In this document: positions 1 through 9,101 of the stretch, in pieces
Layout: every line of letters starts with the position of its first letter
Numbering within the stretch: position 1 is the stretch's first letter
Assembly: GCF_006151805.1 (NCBI RefSeq)
Contig: NZ_VDDA01000004.1
Span: forward strand, 186,001-250,000
Length of the DNA: 64,000 bases
Direction: 5' to 3'
Source: Methylobacterium terricola
GTDB lineage: Bacteria > Pseudomonadota > Alphaproteobacteria > Rhizobiales > Beijerinckiaceae
Translations under genes and position numbers: made by a program
The notes under the pieces: model-generated
Told to the model about the DNA's origin: nothing
Databases searched by the model: none
The model's input: only the letters and a program-made list of their open reading frames with translations

Positions 1-164
1 AAGACCCACGTCGCCACCGCGGCCATCGCGCCGCGCATCAGGGCGTAGCCGGTCAGCGCCGAGGATGGCGGCGGAACCACGCCCAGCATCACGACCAGGG
101 ACGCCATCGCGCCCATGAGGCCGATCGCCCCCATCGTGTGAAGGAACTTCATCAAGCGTCGCAT
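1..164 (-). CDS. Membrane protein, N-terminal fragment (window edge)
   Basis: The first 54 codons of a gene that runs off the left edge. The product starts MRRLMKFLHTMGAIGLMG and continues as a hydrophobic helix followed by a short PPPSS turn and a second hydrophobic stretch, so it is an integral membrane protein. The FLHTMGAIGLMGAM opening resembles the first helix of DUF2269-type membrane proteins, one of which lies complete at 15184-15657, but the fragment is too short to settle the family. An upstream in-frame ATG at 189-191 would add nine residues. The start at 164 was preferred because of a purine-rich stretch before it. Confidence 0.55.
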   Translation of the reverse strand, partial: MRRLMKFLHTMGAIGLMGAMASLVVMLGVVPPPSSALTGYALMRGAMAAVATWV

Positions 165-260
165 CGCGCCGGCCCCGTCTCGCGGCAGCATGCGACAGCC
201 TAGGGACGGTGGGGCGCCGGCGGGGATCACGTTCCCGTGCCGATCGACCCTCTGGAACGA

Positions 261-296
261 CGAAGGGCCGCTCCCCTGTCGGGAAACGGCCCTTCG
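261..296 (-). terminator. Stem-loop terminator after the 316-630 gene
   Basis: A perfect 10-bp inverted repeat (cgaagggccg at 261-270 and its complement at 287-296) with a 16-nt loop lies about 20 nt beyond the stop codon of the minus-strand gene ending at 316. There is no clear U-run, which is common in this G+C-rich DNA. Confidence 0.6.
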
Positions 297-315
297 ATCG
301 CTCAGGTGCGACCGC

Positions 316-630
316 TTACTTGGCGTTGGTCGAGCCCGTCGACTTCGGCTCAGCCGGGGCCGGATAGGCCGGGTTGCCCGCCGGGACGCCGGCGCTGTTC
401 GACGACGACACGCCGCCGCTGCCGTTCGGCGAGCCGGTGATCTGCTGGCGCGAGGCGTCCTGGCTCTGGCTGGCATAGTCCTTCGGTGCGTTGGCGCCGT
501 TCCAGCTCAGCAGGCCGACCATGGCGATCGCCAGGAGGGCGAGGCTGCCGAGCAGCACGTAGAGCACGGGACGGCCCTTCGCGCCCTGGCGGGCCTCGGT
601 CGGGGTCTCGACGGTGCGGTTGGTGTCCAT
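316..630 (-). CDS. Small single-pass membrane protein, function unknown
   Basis: A 104-residue product starting MDTNRTVETPTEARQG. A charged N-terminus of about 22 residues precedes one transmembrane helix (about residues 23-45), followed by a Ser/Gly/Asn/Pro-rich tail likely to lie in the periplasm. The ATG at 628-630 is preceded by GAGG about ten bases upstream, which decides against the longer frame starting at 672. A terminator-like hairpin follows. No family was recognised. It is co-oriented with the oxidoreductase gene upstream, 127 bases away, and could be cotranscribed with it. Confidence 0.6.
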   Translation of the reverse strand: MDTNRTVETPTEARQGAKGRPVLYVLLGSLALLAIAMVGLLSWNGANAPKDYASQSQDASRQQITGSPNGSGGVSSSNSAGVPAGNPAYPAPAEPKSTGSTNAK

Positions 631-757
631 GGGGGAACCTCGGGCTTTCGGCTCGACGGCGATGCCGAGCAAGGATCGGTGTCGTGCAGCCCAACGTCAC
701 CGATCGGCCGAGGTTCCTCGCGCTCCTGCCGCAGGGCGGTCTTTGAGCCCGCGCGGT

Positions 758-1765
758 CTACTTCCCGGTCAGCAGCATGATCTTGCCGAGATGGGCGCTC
801 GATTCCATCAGTTCGTGCGCCGCCCGCGCCTCCTCCAACGGGAAGGTGGCGTGGATCACCGGCTTCACCGTGCCGGACTCCAGCAGCGGCCAGACCTCCC
901 GGCGCAGGCCGTCGGCGATGGCGGCCTTCTGCGCGACGGTACGCGGCCGGAGGGTCGAGCCGGTCACGGTGAGGCGGCGAATCATCACCGGGGTGAGGTT
1001 GAGGTTCTCCGCCATGAAGCCCTGCAGGAAGGCGATGATGACGAGCCGGCCTTCGAGCGCCAGGGACTTCACGTTGCGCTCGAGGTAGGCCGCGCCGACC
1101 ATGTCGAGGATCACGTCGACGCCGTTGCCGTCGGTCAAGCGCTTCACCTCGGCGGCGAAATCGGCCTCGCGGTAGTTGATCGCGTGATCGGCGCCGAGGG
1201 ACTCGCAGAAGGCGCATTTCTCGGCCGAGCCGGCGGTGGCGTAGACCGTGGCGCCGAACCGCTTGGCGAGTTGGATCGCCGTCGAGCCGATGCCGCTCGA
1301 CCCGCCATGGACCAGGAAGCGCTCACCTTTCTGCAGGCGGCCGCGCTCGAACACGTTGGTCCAGACCGTCCAGTAATTCTCCGGCAGGCCCGCCGCCTCG
1401 ATGAGCGAGAGCGGACCAGGCTTCGGCAGGCAGAGCGCGGCATCGGCGACGGCGTATTCGGCGTATCCGCCGCTGATCGTCAGGGCGCAGACCTCCTGGC
1501 CCTCGGCGAGATCCGTGACGCCCTCCCCGAGCGCGACGACGCGGCCGGCGATCTCCAGGCCCGGCACGTCGGTGGCGCCGGGCGGCGGCGGGTACTTGCC
1601 GGCGCGCTGCTGGCAATCGGGCCGGTTCACGCCCGCCGCCACGACCTCGACCAGCACCTGGCCCGGCCCCGGTTGCGGCACCGGCGCAGTCTCGATCCCG
1701 ATCACCTCCGGACCGCCGGCCCCGTTGAAGCGGACCTGGCGCATGGTGGCGGGGATCGACGGCAT
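758..1765 (-). CDS. NAD(P)H:quinone oxidoreductase, zinc-independent MDR family
   Basis: A 335-residue medium-chain dehydrogenase/reductase of the quinone oxidoreductase (QOR/PIG3) type. The N-terminal GroES-like half contains AAGVNRPDCQQRAGKYPPPPG and GLEIAG, typical of this subgroup, and lacks the zinc-ligand pattern of alcohol dehydrogenases. The Rossmann half has the NADPH-binding loop GGSSGIGSTAIQLAKRFG at about residues 155-172. The expected reaction is NAD(P)H-dependent reduction of quinones or enals in the cytosol. It lies 80 bases downstream of upp on the same strand, so it could be the last gene of the uracil operon, though nothing in its sequence ties it to pyrimidines. The second Met (MRQVRF) is an alternative start. 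Confidence 0.85.
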   Translation of the reverse strand: MPSIPATMRQVRFNGAGGPEVIGIETAPVPQPGPGQVLVEVVAAGVNRPDCQQRAGKYPPPPGATDVPGLEIAGRVVALGEGVTDLAEGQEVCALTISGGYAEYAVADAALCLPKPGPLSLIEAAGLPENYWTVWTNVFERGRLQKGERFLVHGGSSGIGSTAIQLAKRFGATVYATAGSAEKCAFCESLGADHAINYREADFAAEVKRLTDGNGVDVILDMVGAAYLERNVKSLALEGRLVIIAFLQGFMAENLNLTPVMIRRLTVTGSTLRPRTVAQKAAIADGLRREVWPLLESGTVKPVIHATFPLEEARAAHELMESSAHLGKIMLLTGK

Positions 1766-1845
1766 GGGACGGCTCCGGCGTTGTGGCTGTCCCGCCCTTA
1801 CCTGCCGCGTGGGTGGGCCAGCGGCAAGGGGCTGCCGCGTGGAGG

Positions 1846-2508
1846 CTACCGCGTGCCGTACATCCGGTCGCCCGCATCGCCCAGGCCCGGCAGGATGTAG
1901 CCGTGCTCGTTGAGGTGGCTGTCGATCGAGGCGGTCCAGACCGGCACGTCGGGATGGGCGCCCTGGAACTTCGCCAGGCCCTCGGGCGCGGCGAGCAGGC
2001 AGACGAAGCGCAGGTCGCGGGCGCCGCGCTCCTTCAGGCGGTCGACCGCGGCGACCGCCGAGTTCGCCGTCGCCAGCATCGGGTCGAGGACCAGCACGGT
2101 CCGATCGGCGAGGTCGGACGGAGCCTTGAAGTAGTATTCCACCGCCTCCAACGAATCCGGGTCGCGGTAGAGTCCGACATGGGCGACGCGCGCCGAGGGC
2201 AGGAGCGACAGCATGCCGTCGAGGAAGCCGACGCCGGCCCGCAGGATCGGCGCCAGGACGAGCTTCTTGCCGGCGATCTGCGAGCCCTGCATCGTCACGA
2301 GCGGCGTCTCGATCTCGATCGGCTCCAGCGGCAGATCGCGGGTGACCTCGTAGGCCAGGAGTGTCCCGATCTCGTTCAGGAGCTGGCGGAAGCCCTTGGT
2401 CGAGCGGGCCTTGTCCCGCATCAGGGTCAGCTTGTGCTGCACCAGCGGGTGATCGACCACCGTGACCGGCGCCACACCCGTCTCCCCGCGCGCACCCGCA
2501 CCCTGCAT
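1846..2508 (-). CDS. upp: Uracil phosphoribosyltransferase
   Basis: A 220-residue UPRT converting uracil and PRPP to UMP in the cytosol. The family signatures are [15 protein letters not shown] (residues 86-100) and the PRPP loop [10 protein letters not shown] (142-151). The usual loop reads LATGNS or LATGGS, so an Ala replaces a Gly here. The C-terminal [13 protein letters not shown] uracil-binding segment is intact. The ATG at 2506-2508 was chosen because GGGGAG lies at ideal distance; an in-frame GTG at 2530-2532 would add eight residues. It follows the urc4 gene by 37 bases. With urc1 and urc4 upstream it matches the URC uracil-degradation set, in which UPRT makes UMP as the substrate for breakdown. 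Its role here may therefore be catabolic as well as salvage. Confidence 0.93.
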   Translation of the reverse strand: MQGAGARGETGVAPVTVVDHPLVQHKLTLMRDKARSTKGFRQLLNEIGTLLAYEVTRDLPLEPIEIETPLVTMQGSQIAGKKLVLAPILRAGVGFLDGMLSLLPSARVAHVGLYRDPDSLEAVEYYFKAPSDLADRTVLVLDPMLATANSAVAAVDRLKERGARDLRFVCLLAAPEGLAKFQGAHPDVPVWTASIDSHLNEHGYILPGLGDAGDRMYGTR

Positions 2509-2545
2509 CGCCGTCTCCCCGTTCACGATCACGCTCTGGTGGTTC

Positions 2546-3820
2546 TTAGAATACGGTGCCGTCGCTCGCGATGGCGAGGGGCGGTGCGCCCTCCGGCCGC
2601 AGCGACTTCGCCAGGCGCCGGCCGGTGGCCCAGGTGCCGCCCTCCAGCACCTTGGCCAGGGGCAGCTCGGCGGGATCCTTGATCCCCAGCCGCTCGCGCA
2701 CCAGCGGCGCCAGCCGGTCGAGAAGCGCCACCGTGAGAGCCCGCCACTCGACGACGAGGCGCGACTCGACCGGATGCGCCTGCTTGGCCTCCTCGGGCCG
2801 GCGGAGCGCCAGCACCCCGGTATCGAGGAACAAGCCGCCGTTGCGGTATTCCGGCAGGCCGGTCAGGGCGTCGAGCCCGGTGACGGTGAGGCCCGCCTCC
2901 TCCAGCGGCTCGAGCAGCGAGTAGGCCAGCCACTGCGACAGCTTGTGGAACGGGACCAGCCCCTCGGTCGGCCCGGTGCCGCCGGCGAGGGGATGCCGCC
3001 AGGCATCGCCGAGATCGACCCCGTCGAGGACGATGCGGCCGGGCCAGATCGGCCCGAGATGGGTCAGCAGCACCTCCAGCACGGCCTCGGCCGCCACCTC
3101 GCCGTCCTGGGCCCTGGCCTTGATACGGTCGAAGAGGAAGCCGGGGCGGGCGTCCGGCCCGAACCCTTCCGGATCGGCGGCCGCGACCTGGCCGAGGCGG
3201 TTGAGCAGGGCGGTGCGGCCCGGCAGGCCGACGAGGGGATTGGTCGGCGAGACCTGGAAGCCGTCGGCGAGCTCCGCCTCGGTCAGGCTCGCCAGCGCGC
3301 GGGCGTCGGCCCGGAACGGATCCTCGGGCGCCGAGGAGAACAGCCCCGACACGAACATGTCGAAGCTCGCCACCGCCAGCCCTTCCGAGCGGGCATAGGT
3401 CTCGCCGGTGCGGCCCTCCTCGTAGCGCCAGGTCGGACCGGCGCCGGCATCGAGCAGCACGCTCACCACCACGAGGTCGAAGGCGGCGCGGGCCTGCTCG
3501 GCCGGATCCTCGAAGGGGGCAGCGTGGACGAGGGAGCCCCAGCGCTCGAACCCGCCGACCGAGAAGTGGCGCCAGCGGGCGTGGTAGGGGATGGCGAGAT
3601 CCGGATAGGCGTCGCGGATGGTCTCGACGACCGCGTCGGCGCAAGGACCCAGACGGTCGAGATCGACCACGAAATGGTCGAGCCGCCCGTCGAGCCCGGC
3701 CTTGAGCAGGGTCTCGGCGCGGGCGCGCACCGCCCGGGCCGAGAGCAGGCTGCGGGCGGTCGAAAACTCAGGCACGGGCATCTCCAGCAATCGTTCGCCA
3801 AGCATCGTGCGCTCAGCCAT
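2546..3820 (-). CDS. urc4: URC4/DUF1688-type uracil catabolism protein
   Basis: A 424-residue protein recognised as DUF1688 from blocks such as [48 protein letters not shown] and [17 protein letters not shown]. In the yeast Lachancea kluyveri the homologue URC4 is needed for a non-reductive uracil degradation route. Its exact reaction has not, to my knowledge, been fixed. No signal peptide is visible, so it should be cytosolic. It sits 11 bases downstream of urc1 and just upstream of upp, a tight three-gene operon. The length is normal for the family and no key block is missing. The role in uracil breakdown is inferred from the family and the neighbours. Confidence 0.85.
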   Translation of the reverse strand: MAERTMLGERLLEMPVPEFSTARSLLSARAVRARAETLLKAGLDGRLDHFVVDLDRLGPCADAVVETIRDAYPDLAIPYHARWRHFSVGGFERWGSLVHAAPFEDPAEQARAAFDLVVVSVLLDAGAGPTWRYEEGRTGETYARSEGLAVASFDMFVSGLFSSAPEDPFRADARALASLTEAELADGFQVSPTNPLVGLPGRTALLNRLGQVAAADPEGFGPDARPGFLFDRIKARAQDGEVAAEAVLEVLLTHLGPIWPGRIVLDGVDLGDAWRHPLAGGTGPTEGLVPFHKLSQWLAYSLLEPLEEAGLTVTGLDALTGLPEYRNGGLFLDTGVLALRRPEEAKQAHPVESRLVVEWRALTVALLDRLAPLVRERLGIKDPAELPLAKVLEGGTWATGRRLAKSLRPEGAPPLAIASDGTVF

Positions 3821-3831
3821 CGTCGGTCCGC

Positions 3832-5082
<1,251 letters not shown>

Positions 5083-5246
5083 GCGGACGCGCCGTCCTTC
5101 AACGGAGAAGGCTCCCCGCGGGGGCCGCGAGGAGCCTGTCGAGTGCTTGACCTGAGAGAGGGTGGCCCAGGGGATTCGGGCCGTCAAGCTCAAGCCTCAG
5201 GCGTTGGTCGCCTATCGGGATGGCAACACCCTCCCGGTGCGGCCGC
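5083..5246 (-). promoter_or_regulatory. Structured 5' leader of the urc operon, riboswitch-like
   Basis: Read on the minus strand, this 164-base leader folds into a three-way junction. P1 pairs 5228-5235 with 5156-5163 (8 bp, one G-U), P2 pairs 5222-5227 with 5207-5212, and P3 pairs 5178-5182 with 5164-5168. The 3' side of P1 continues as CTCTCAGGTCAA, resembling the conserved 3' box of glycine (gcvT) riboswitches, but the core box differs. A CCTGAG segment and a GCTTGAC segment can pair with overlapping 3' partners, giving a pseudoknot or alternative folds. A perfect G+C-rich hairpin (5110-5115 with 5131-5136, plus an inner stem) sits between this fold and the start codon and could act as a terminator or expression platform. 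The ligand is unknown. Confidence 0.45.
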
Positions 5247-5663
5247 TCAGTAGTTCGAACCGGCGCGGCGGCGGGCCATGAAGGCGTCGAACTGCTCGCG
5301 GTCGCGGGCGCGCTTCAGCTCGTCCACGAACTCGGTGAAGGCGCGGCTCTCCTCCTCGAGGCGCCGGCGCTCCTCTTCGAGGCGCTCGATCTCCTTGCGG
5401 CGATACTCCTCGAAGGCCCAGTTGCCGCTGTCGTGGCGGGCGGCGCCGAAGCCCGAGAAGCCATTGCGGAAGGTCCGCTCGGCGAAGGACTTCATCTCGT
5501 TGAGGGCCGGGTATCCCATGAGCTTCCACACCACGTAGGCCGCGGCCAACGGCCACGCATAGATGAAACCGATGACGATCGCGCCGATCTCAAGGGAGCG
5601 GCGCGGGAACGGGCCATTGCGGCAGGCGCGGCCGCTCGACCAGGGGGCAGAGGTATACGACAC
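5247..5663 (-). CDS. DUF2852 membrane protein
   Basis: A 138-residue protein with one or two transmembrane segments (about residues 25-50, AIVIGFIYAWPLAAAYVVW) followed by a highly charged helix, FEEYRRKEIERLEEERR, which is probably a coiled coil. The C-terminal DELKRARDREQFDAFM block is the hallmark of DUF2852, common in Hyphomicrobiales and of unknown function. It is co-oriented with the urc operon downstream but separated from it by the structured leader. An upstream gap of 110 bases may hold its promoter. Confidence 0.8.
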   Translation of the reverse strand: MSYTSAPWSSGRACRNGPFPRRSLEIGAIVIGFIYAWPLAAAYVVWKLMGYPALNEMKSFAERTFRNGFSGFGAARHDSGNWAFEEYRRKEIERLEEERRRLEEESRAFTEFVDELKRARDREQFDAFMARRRAGSNY

Positions 5664-5773
5664 GTCACGATCTCCCGCAGGATGTGAATGTGAACGACAT
5701 TTACATGCGGGGTCGCCCCGGCGGTTTCAAGGAGGGGCGGCCGGGAAAGCGCGCGACGTTCCTCTCGGCCGCT

Positions 5774-6562
5774 TCATCGATCCGGTGGCGCCATTCCCTT
5801 CTCCGCCAGGACTGGCACCGCCTCGGGGCCGGCGAGGTGGCGCAGAAGCGCCGTAGCCGCCTCGGCCTGTCCGGCTCCCATCGGCACGATCCCGGCATAG
5901 ACCGTGACGTTCTGCACCTCCGCCGGGATCGGCCCCACGAGGCGCGCGCCCGGCACGGCCAGCAGCTCGCTCGTCTGCTGGAGCGCGAGATCCGCTTCGC
6001 CGGAGACGAGGCGCGACGCGGCGAGCCCTCCGCGCACCAGGACGAGCTTGTCCTTCAGGCGATCCGCGAGGCCGAAGCGCTCGAAGAGCTGCGCCAGGTA
6101 GATCCCGCTCGACCCGCCGGAGGCCGGATCGACCATCGCGACGGCCCGCGCCCGCAGCAGCGCCTCGCGGAAACCGTCAAGGGTGGCGATGTCCGGCACC
6201 GGGGCCCCGTCGCGGATCGCGACGCCGATCCCGACCTTCGCGAGCGGTACGGGCTGCGCGCCGGAGAGACGGCCCTCGCGGATCAGCGCGTCGAGGCCAC
6301 CCGGGGTCAGCACCACGAGGTCGGCCCGGGCGCCGTCGCGGATCGCCTGCGCCACGGCGCCGGCGGTCTCGTTGCGGATGACGACCTTGTGGCCGGTGCG
6401 CTGCTCGAACGACGGCACCAGCCGCGCCGCCACGGGCTTGTAGGCGCCGGTGGTCAGGAGCGTGATCTCGGCCGACCACGCGGAGGCCGTGACGGTGAGC
6501 GCGAGGCCGGCCGCGCCGCAGGCACGCCACAGGGCTCGGGACAACGGTGTGAGGCGGCGCAT
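5774..6562 (-). CDS. Periplasmic substrate-binding protein, ModA-like
   Basis: A 262-residue extracellular solute-binding protein. Residues 1-30 form a signal peptide ending SAWSAEITLL. The body follows the ModA/type 2 binding-protein fold: FEQRTGHKVVIRN, GARADLVVLTPGGLDALIREGRL, AMVDPASGGSSGIYLAQLF and a C-terminal GIVPMGAGQAEAATALLRHL. ModA-like proteins bind molybdate or related oxyanions, but no permease or ATPase gene is adjacent, so the ligand is uncertain. The ATG at 6560-6562 follows GGGAG at good spacing and is preferred over the ORF start at 6607. It lies 67 bases downstream of hpnK and may be the last gene of that transcript. Confidence 0.8.
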   Translation of the reverse strand: MRRLTPLSRALWRACGAAGLALTVTASAWSAEITLLTTGAYKPVAARLVPSFEQRTGHKVVIRNETAGAVAQAIRDGARADLVVLTPGGLDALIREGRLSGAQPVPLAKVGIGVAIRDGAPVPDIATLDGFREALLRARAVAMVDPASGGSSGIYLAQLFERFGLADRLKDKLVLVRGGLAASRLVSGEADLALQQTSELLAVPGARLVGPIPAEVQNVTVYAGIVPMGAGQAEAATALLRHLAGPEAVPVLAEKGMAPPDR

Positions 6563-6629
6563 GACGGGGCTCCCGAAGACCGGGCCGCGTGCCCGGCCCT
6601 GCCCCATCGGTAGCCGACCGACCTCGCTT

Positions 6630-7490
6630 TCAGCGAGCGAAATCCGAAAAGCCGCCGGTGACGGCGCCCGAGGCCGTGAGCGCCGCCCGGCTCTCCGCTG
6701 CCGTCAGGGCGGCGAGTTCCTCCGCATAGGCGTAGCCCGGCGCCTCGCCGGGGAAGCCGCCCTGCGTCGCGGGATGCAGGTACAGCTCGGTCAGCCCGTT
6801 CGGCAGGTGGCGCAGCAGGCCGGCGACCCGGGTGGGCGTCATGGCGCCCGACCAGGCGAGGCCGAGCACGCGATCGGGGGCGAGGAGGCCGGCACTCCGG
6901 GCCCGGGCGCGCAGCAGGGCCGCCCACGGGGCGGTATCGAGAGCAAGGCCCGGGCGTGCCGAGGGCTCGGCGCGGCGCAGGATGCCGCGCGGCTCCCGCG
7001 GCACCCGGATCGCCCGCATCCCGTACTCGCGCCCGATCCGCAGCACCATGCCGGCGATGATCGGGTGGATGTGGAAGTGCTTGTGCGCGTTGACGTGGTC
7101 GAGGGGCAGGCCGGTCGCCCGGAAGGCCTCGAACTGCGCCCGGATCTCGGCTTCGAGCTGGCGGCGCGCCGGCGCCTTGAGCGCGAGGTCGAGGCCCAGC
7201 CGCGCCTGGTCGGCCCGCATCAGCCCGGCGCCGTCGGTGAGGGCCGGCAGGGCGGCGGGCGGCAAGGTCGGCCAGGCCTCGACAAGCACGAGGTGCAGCC
7301 CGACCCGCAGCGACGGCAGCGAGCGCGCGCGCAGCAGCGCGTCCGCGGCGGCGGGCGCCGAGACCATCAGGCTCGCCGCCGTCAGGATGCCGTCGCGATG
7401 GGCCCGCTCCACCGCCGCGTTGACTTGCGGCGAGAGGCCGAAATCGTCGGAGGTGACGACGAGGCGCTTGCGAGGCTGTGGCGTGGTCAT
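6630..7490 (-). CDS. hpnK: Hopanoid biosynthesis deacetylase HpnK
   Basis: A 286-residue YdjC/ChbG-fold deacetylase. The metal-binding motifs are VTSDDFGLSPQVN (Asp pair, about residues 13-25) and LDHVNAHKHFHIHP with its His cluster (about 129-142). HpnK removes the acetyl group from N-acetylglucosaminyl bacteriohopanetetrol to give the glucosaminyl form. The enzyme that adds the sugar (HpnI) and the cyclitol-ether-forming radical SAM protein (HpnJ) are encoded just upstream, so the cluster can make glucosaminyl and then cyclitol-ether hopanoids, the main composite hopanoids of Methylobacterium. A 32-base perfect palindrome separates it from hpnJ. Confidence 0.9.
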   Translation of the reverse strand: MTTPQPRKRLVVTSDDFGLSPQVNAAVERAHRDGILTAASLMVSAPAAADALLRARSLPSLRVGLHLVLVEAWPTLPPAALPALTDGAGLMRADQARLGLDLALKAPARRQLEAEIRAQFEAFRATGLPLDHVNAHKHFHIHPIIAGMVLRIGREYGMRAIRVPREPRGILRRAEPSARPGLALDTAPWAALLRARARSAGLLAPDRVLGLAWSGAMTPTRVAGLLRHLPNGLTELYLHPATQGGFPGEAPGYAYAEELAALTAAESRAALTASGAVTGGFSDFAR

Positions 7491-7512
7491 GCTCGGGTCC
7501 CGTGACGCGAAA

Positions 7513-7544
7513 GAGCCTCCCCGTCCGGCCGGACGGGGAGGCTC
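7513..7544 (-). terminator. Perfect palindrome between hpnJ and hpnK
   Basis: Bases 7513-7528 (starting gagcctccccgtcc) are exactly complementary to 7529-7544. The hairpin lies between the hpnJ stop at 7586 and the hpnK start at 7490. It could be a transcription terminator or attenuator lowering hpnK expression, or a stabilising 3' end for hpnJ mRNA. No U-run follows. Confidence 0.5.
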
Positions 7545-7585
7545 GTGCCCGCCTCAGGCGGGATGTTCAGGCGTGTGACGGGCCC

Positions 7586-9025
7586 TTACGCGGCCTTCTT
7601 GGCGACGCCCTGGCGCTCGCGCAGGAAGTGCCAGAACTCGACGCCCTCGCGCAGGCGCCGCTTCATCATGTCGGGCGAGCGCACCATCTCGCTGACGATC
7701 GAGGCGATCTTCGGGGCGCGGAAGTAGAACGCCTTGTAGAACGCCTCCACCGAGGTGAAGATCTCGGTGTGGGACAGGTGCGGGTAGTGCAGCGGCGCGA
7801 TCTGCACGCCGTTCTCGTCGACCAGCTCGGCGTTGTCCTTGTCGAGCCAGCCGTTCTCGACGGCCTGCTTGTACAGGAAGGTGCCCGGATAGGGCGCGGC
7901 GAGCGAGACCTGGATGGTGTGCGGGTTGATCCGCTTGGCGAAGGCGATCGTCTCCTGGATCGTCTCCCGGGTCTCGCCCGGCAGGCCGAGGATGAAGGTG
8001 CCGTGGATGGCGATGCCGAGCTCGTGGCAATCCTTGGTGAACCGCTCGGCCACCTCGACCCGCATGCCCTTCTTGATGTTGTTCAGGATCTGCTGGTTGC
8101 CCGACTCGTAGCCGACGAGCAGCAGGCGCAGGCCGTTGGCCTTCAGCACCTCGAGGGTCTTGCGCGGGACGTTGGCCTTGGCGTTACACGACCAGGTCAC
8201 GCCGAGCTTGCCGAGCTCGCGGGCGATCTCCTCCGCACGCGGCAGGTTATCCGTGAAGGTGTCGTCGTCGAAGAAGAACTCCTTCGTCTGCGGGAACTCC
8301 TTCAGGCAGTACTTGATCTCCTCGATCACGTGCGCGACCGAGCGGGTGCGGTAGGTGTGGCCGCCGACCGTCTGCGGCCACAGGCAGAAGGTGCAGCGCG
8401 ACTTGCAGCCCCGGCCGGAATAGAACGAGATGTAGGGGTGCTTGAGGTACCCGATGAAGTACTTCTCCATCTCGAGGTCGCGCTTGTAGACCGAGGTCAC
8501 GAACGGCAGCTGGTCCATGTCGGTCATGATCTCGCGGTCCTCGTTGTGGACCACGACACCGTCGGCGTTCCGGTAGGAGAGACCCTTGATCTCCGCCATC
8601 GGCACGCCCTCGGCGACCTCCTTGACGGTGAAGTCGAACTCGTTGCGGGCGCAGAAATCGACCGAGGGGGCCTGGGCCATCGAGCCGGCGGCGTCCACCG
8701 CCACCTTGGCGCCGATCAGCCCGGCGATCAGCTTCGGGTTGGCGGCCTTCAGCGCCTCGATGGTCTTCACGTCCGACTTGAACGACGGCACCGAGGTGTG
8801 CAGCACCACGAGGTCGAAGTCCTTGGCCTGGGCCACGATCTCCGGCAGCTTGATGTCGTGCGGCGGCGCGTCGATCAGCTTCGAGTTCGGCACCAGGGCG
8901 GCCGGCTGGGCGAGCCAGGTCGGGTACCAGAACGACTTGATCTCGCGCTTGGCCTGGTAGCGCGAGCCGGCGCCGCCGTCGAAGCCGTCGAAGGTGGGGG
9001 CCTGGAGGAAGAGGGTCCGCATCAT
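7586..9025 (-). CDS. hpnJ: Hopanoid biosynthesis radical SAM protein HpnJ
   Basis: A 479-residue B12-binding-type radical SAM protein. The N-terminal 150 residues form a cobalamin-binding-like Rossmann domain (LQAPTFDGFDGG at the start). The cluster motif is GRGCKSRCTFC with Cys207, Cys211 and Cys214. The next block, LWPQTVGGHTYRTRSV, is typical of HpnJ. HpnJ is required to form the cyclitol ether of bacteriohopanetetrol by ring contraction of glucosaminyl-BHT. Two consecutive Met codons open the frame (9025 and 9022). It lies between hpnI upstream and hpnK downstream on the same strand. Confidence 0.92.
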   Translation of the reverse strand: MMRTLFLQAPTFDGFDGGAGSRYQAKREIKSFWYPTWLAQPAALVPNSKLIDAPPHDIKLPEIVAQAKDFDLVVLHTSVPSFKSDVKTIEALKAANPKLIAGLIGAKVAVDAAGSMAQAPSVDFCARNEFDFTVKEVAEGVPMAEIKGLSYRNADGVVVHNEDREIMTDMDQLPFVTSVYKRDLEMEKYFIGYLKHPYISFYSGRGCKSRCTFCLWPQTVGGHTYRTRSVAHVIEEIKYCLKEFPQTKEFFFDDDTFTDNLPRAEEIARELGKLGVTWSCNAKANVPRKTLEVLKANGLRLLLVGYESGNQQILNNIKKGMRVEVAERFTKDCHELGIAIHGTFILGLPGETRETIQETIAFAKRINPHTIQVSLAAPYPGTFLYKQAVENGWLDKDNAELVDENGVQIAPLHYPHLSHTEIFTSVEAFYKAFYFRAPKIASIVSEMVRSPDMMKRRLREGVEFWHFLRERQGVAKKAA

Positions 9026-9101
9026 CGGGAGGATCGTCTCTTGAGGAGAGGAGGCCGCATCCGCGGCCGGTGAGGCCGCCGGGCGGCCCGAGGGAGTGAT
9101 C

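Noticed and set aside
190..780. 196-codon plus-strand frame at the left end
   Set aside because: Antisense to the small membrane protein gene, which has a good ribosome-binding site, signal pattern and terminator.
5083..5246. FMN riboswitch in front of a RibA-like gene
   Set aside because: None of the conserved RFN boxes is present and the gene is URC1-like rather than riboflavin ribA. The fold is closer to a gcvT-type junction.
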